Positions 40,897 to 42,585 of a stretch of DNA of 42,585 nucleotides are shown here, piece by piece; positions within the stretch are counted from its first letter, which is position 1; each line of letters begins with the position of its first letter. This DNA comes from an uncultured Pseudomonadota bacterium (GTDB lineage Bacteria > Myxococcota_A > UBA796 > SXON01), in contig CAIMSU010000349.1 in NCBI GenBank assembly GCA_903844155.1, positions 1-42,585 on the forward strand, in the 5' to 3' direction. Both the position numbers and the translations under genes were made by a program. The notes below the pieces were generated by a model. It was not told the origin of the DNA. It ran no database searches and saw nothing but the letters and a program-made list of their open reading frames with translations.

Positions 40897-42434
40897 AGGC
40901 CCGTTTTGGAGCGCTCGTCGCGAGCGCGGTAGTCGTCGCGCTGGTCAGCTCGTCCACGGCCCTGGCCCGGCAGAAGGGCGGGGCCCAGAAGCAGAAGCCC
41001 GTCCCGGAGGACACTGTCACGGCGCCTCCGAACACCGTCAGCGCGCCCCCGACCCAGGCGCCGGCTCCCACTGTTGTCGCCACACCCAATTCTCAATCAC
41101 CCCCGAACGCCGGCATCCACAAGATCCAGCACGTCATCATCATCATGCAGGAGAACCGGTCGTTCGACAGCTACTTCGGGACCTTTCCCGGAGCGGATGG
41201 CATTCCGTCCGGGGTCTGCATCCCGGACCCCAAGGGGGGCTGCAGCCGCCCCTACCACGACCCTGACGACCGAAACCGTGGCGGCCCGCACGGAGCCATC
41301 GCCTCGCGCACCGACGTTGACGGCGGCAAGATGGACGGTTTTGTCGCCGTGGCGACCGGACAGGGCATGCGCTGCGAAGATCCGGACGATCCGCGTTGCG
41401 GCGGGTCGGACACGAGCGGCACGGACGTGATGGGCTGGCACGATGCCCGGGAGATCCCGAACTACTGGACCTACGCGGAGAAGTTCGTCCTCCACGACCA
41501 CATGTACGAGCCAAACGCATCCTGGAGCCTGCCCCAGCACCTCTTCATGGTCTCCGAGTGGTCGGCGAAGTGTACGGGCAAGAATGACCCGATGTCGTGT
41601 GTGAGCGCGCTGGAGAGCCCGGATGGCCCGCCGGACTTCCGAAAGGGACAGAAGGTGGACGCGAGCGGCGAGGTCGTCCGGCCCAACTACGCATGGACCG
41701 ACCTGACGTTTTTGCTGCACGCCGCGAAGGTCTCCTGGCGCTACTATGTGGCCGAGGGGACGGAGCCGGACTGCGAGGACGATGAGGAGGTGAGCTGCAT
41801 CCCGCGCAAGCAACGCGCGGGGACACCGGGGATCTGGAACCCCCTTCCCTGGTTTTCGACCGTGCACCAGGACGGCGAGATCGGAAACATCCAGACGTTG
41901 GACCACTACCTGGACGACGCCAAGGCGGGAACGCTCCCGTCCGTCGCCTGGATCGTCCCAAGCAACCCAGAGAGTGAGCATCCGCCCTCCCTCATCAGCG
42001 ACGGGCAGCGGTACGTCACCACCCTGATAAACGCAGCGATGCAAGGGCCTGAGTGGGACAGCACCGCGATCTTCCTGGCCTGGGACGACTGGGGCGGGTT
42101 CTATGACAACGAGGCGCCGCCAACCGTGGACACGCTCGGGTATGGCATGCGGGTCCCAAGCATGGTCATCAGCCCCTATGCGAAAGCTGGCTATGTCGAC
42201 CACCAGGTGCTCTCCTTCGACGCCTACGCGAAATTCATCGAGGACGACTTTCTCGGCGGTAGCCGCATCGATCCCGCGACGGACGGACGGCCCGACTCCC
42301 GGCCGGGCGTCCGGGAGAACGTGGCGATCCTCGGCGATTTGAGCCGGGACTTTGACTTCGACCAGGCGCCGCGGCCACCCGTGGTCCTCTCGACCGACCC
42401 CGCCCCCGGGCCCGCCTCGGTCGGCGGGGAGTAG
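40893..42434 (+). CDS. Phospholipase C/acid-phosphatase-like phosphoesterase
   Basis: 513 aa from MKARFG at 40893 (ATGA overlap with the preceding gene). A signal peptide (residues 1-25, ending TALA) and a Pro/Thr-rich linker precede the phosphoesterase domain. Its hallmark is HVIIIMQENRSFDSYFGTFPGADG (about 81-104), followed by LHDHMYEPNASWSLPQHLFMVSEWS, PSVAWIVPSNPESEHPPS and FLAWDDWGGFYDN with metal-binding Asp residues, then GMRVPSMVISPYAKAGYVDHQVLSFDAYAKFIEDDF. These are conserved in bacterial phospholipase C and AcpA-type enzymes. It would release phosphate or a phospho-headgroup from lipids or organic phosphates in the periplasm or outside. With the ceramidase-like protein it suggests breakdown of external lipids. 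Confidence 0.93.
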   Translation: MKARFGALVASAVVVALVSSSTALARQKGGAQKQKPVPEDTVTAPPNTVSAPPTQAPAPTVVATPNSQSPPNAGIHKIQHVIIIMQENRSFDSYFGTFPGADGIPSGVCIPDPKGGCSRPYHDPDDRNRGGPHGAIASRTDVDGGKMDGFVAVATGQGMRCEDPDDPRCGGSDTSGTDVMGWHDAREIPNYWTYAEKFVLHDHMYEPNASWSLPQHLFMVSEWSAKCTGKNDPMSCVSALESPDGPPDFRKGQKVDASGEVVRPNYAWTDLTFLLHAAKVSWRYYVAEGTEPDCEDDEEVSCIPRKQRAGTPGIWNPLPWFSTVHQDGEIGNIQTLDHYLDDAKAGTLPSVAWIVPSNPESEHPPSLISDGQRYVTTLINAAMQGPEWDSTAIFLAWDDWGGFYDNEAPPTVDTLGYGMRVPSMVISPYAKAGYVDHQVLSFDAYAKFIEDDFLGGSRIDPATDGRPDSRPGVRENVAILGDLSRDFDFDQAPRPPVVLSTDPAPGPASVGGE

Positions 42435-42451
42435 GTTAGCCGGCGGCCATG

Positions 42452-42585
42452 GTGCGTCCTGAAGCCTCCGAGCCCGAATCCGCGCAGGCGGGGACGAGCG
42501 CGGCGGCGGGCTGCATCTACCTTGTGGGTGCAAGTCCCATCCCGGTAGGCGCCGAAGCGCCGGGTAGCAGGCTGCCGGTCGAAGG
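42452..42585 (+). mobile_element. Probable 5' end of a group II intron (cut by window edge)
   Basis: A GTGCG at 42452 fits the GUGYG 5' boundary of group II introns. It is followed by GC-rich pairing segments, the highly typical GGGTGCAAGTCCC (42526-42538), and GGCGC-CGAA-GCGCC (42548-42561) with GGTAGC-type sequence, as in domain I of bacterial introns. It begins 17 bases after the phosphoesterase stop. The reverse transcriptase and domain V would lie beyond the window. Identified by resemblance only. Confidence 0.6.

Overview
The window is a continuous stretch of very GC-rich bacterial chromosome (G/C at nearly all third codon positions) with 31 protein-coding genes and very little spacer. 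It looks like an uncultured member of the Myxococcota or a related former deltaproteobacterial group. The reasons are the lipoproteins with Asp/Thr/Gly/Ser linkers, thrombospondin type-3 and FG-GAP calcium repeats, proline/alanine-rich linkers, a tandem-parvulin lipoprotein, an NtrC/sigma-54 circuit and an ECF sigma operon. This is an inference from style, not a phylogenetic placement. No rRNA, tRNA or CRISPR was seen.

Left part (1-10.8 kb, minus strand): a tripartite RND efflux system (outer-membrane protein, TolC-like channel, lipoprotein adaptor, RND pump) lies downstream of a three-gene regulatory operon (tandem PepSY-like periplasmic protein, NtrC-family activator, membrane histidine kinase). 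Each of the two units is preceded by a sequence matching the sigma-54 -24/-12 consensus, so the block reads as one envelope-sensing efflux regulon. A five-copy 36-bp tandem repeat sits at the 3' end of the RND gene.

10.8-17.4 kb: a solitary DNA methyltransferase, an intergenic double-hairpin repeat, then a plus-strand run in which barrel-like proteins, an ECF sigma factor and a probable membrane anti-sigma factor overlap by 4 bp each, followed by an aldose-epimerase-like and a START-like protein.

17.4-25.4 kb (minus): a TPR membrane protein, a divergent Tpt1/KptA-like domain fused to a Nudix domain, an acyltransferase, a trypsin-like protease with a C-terminal beta-rich domain, an amidohydrolase lipoprotein with thrombospondin-3 repeats, and a double-parvulin lipoprotein. 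25.5-32.3 kb: CinA-like protein converging (through a 58-nt palindrome) on an operon of M16 peptidase, proline-rich protein, polytopic membrane protein and MutY.

32.4-42.4 kb (plus): one uninterrupted reading frame joins a HemW radical-SAM domain to GrpE, directly followed by dnaK and an FG-GAP repeat protein. A second copy of the double-hairpin repeat follows, then a secreted operon of ceramidase-like lipoprotein, NMT1/THI5-like binding lipoprotein and phospholipase C/acid-phosphatase-like phosphoesterase. The right edge appears to enter the 5' end of a group II intron.

The most unusual items are the KptA-like/Nudix fusion, the HemW-GrpE single frame, the paired sigma-54 promoters around the efflux regulon, and the dispersed double-hairpin repeat.
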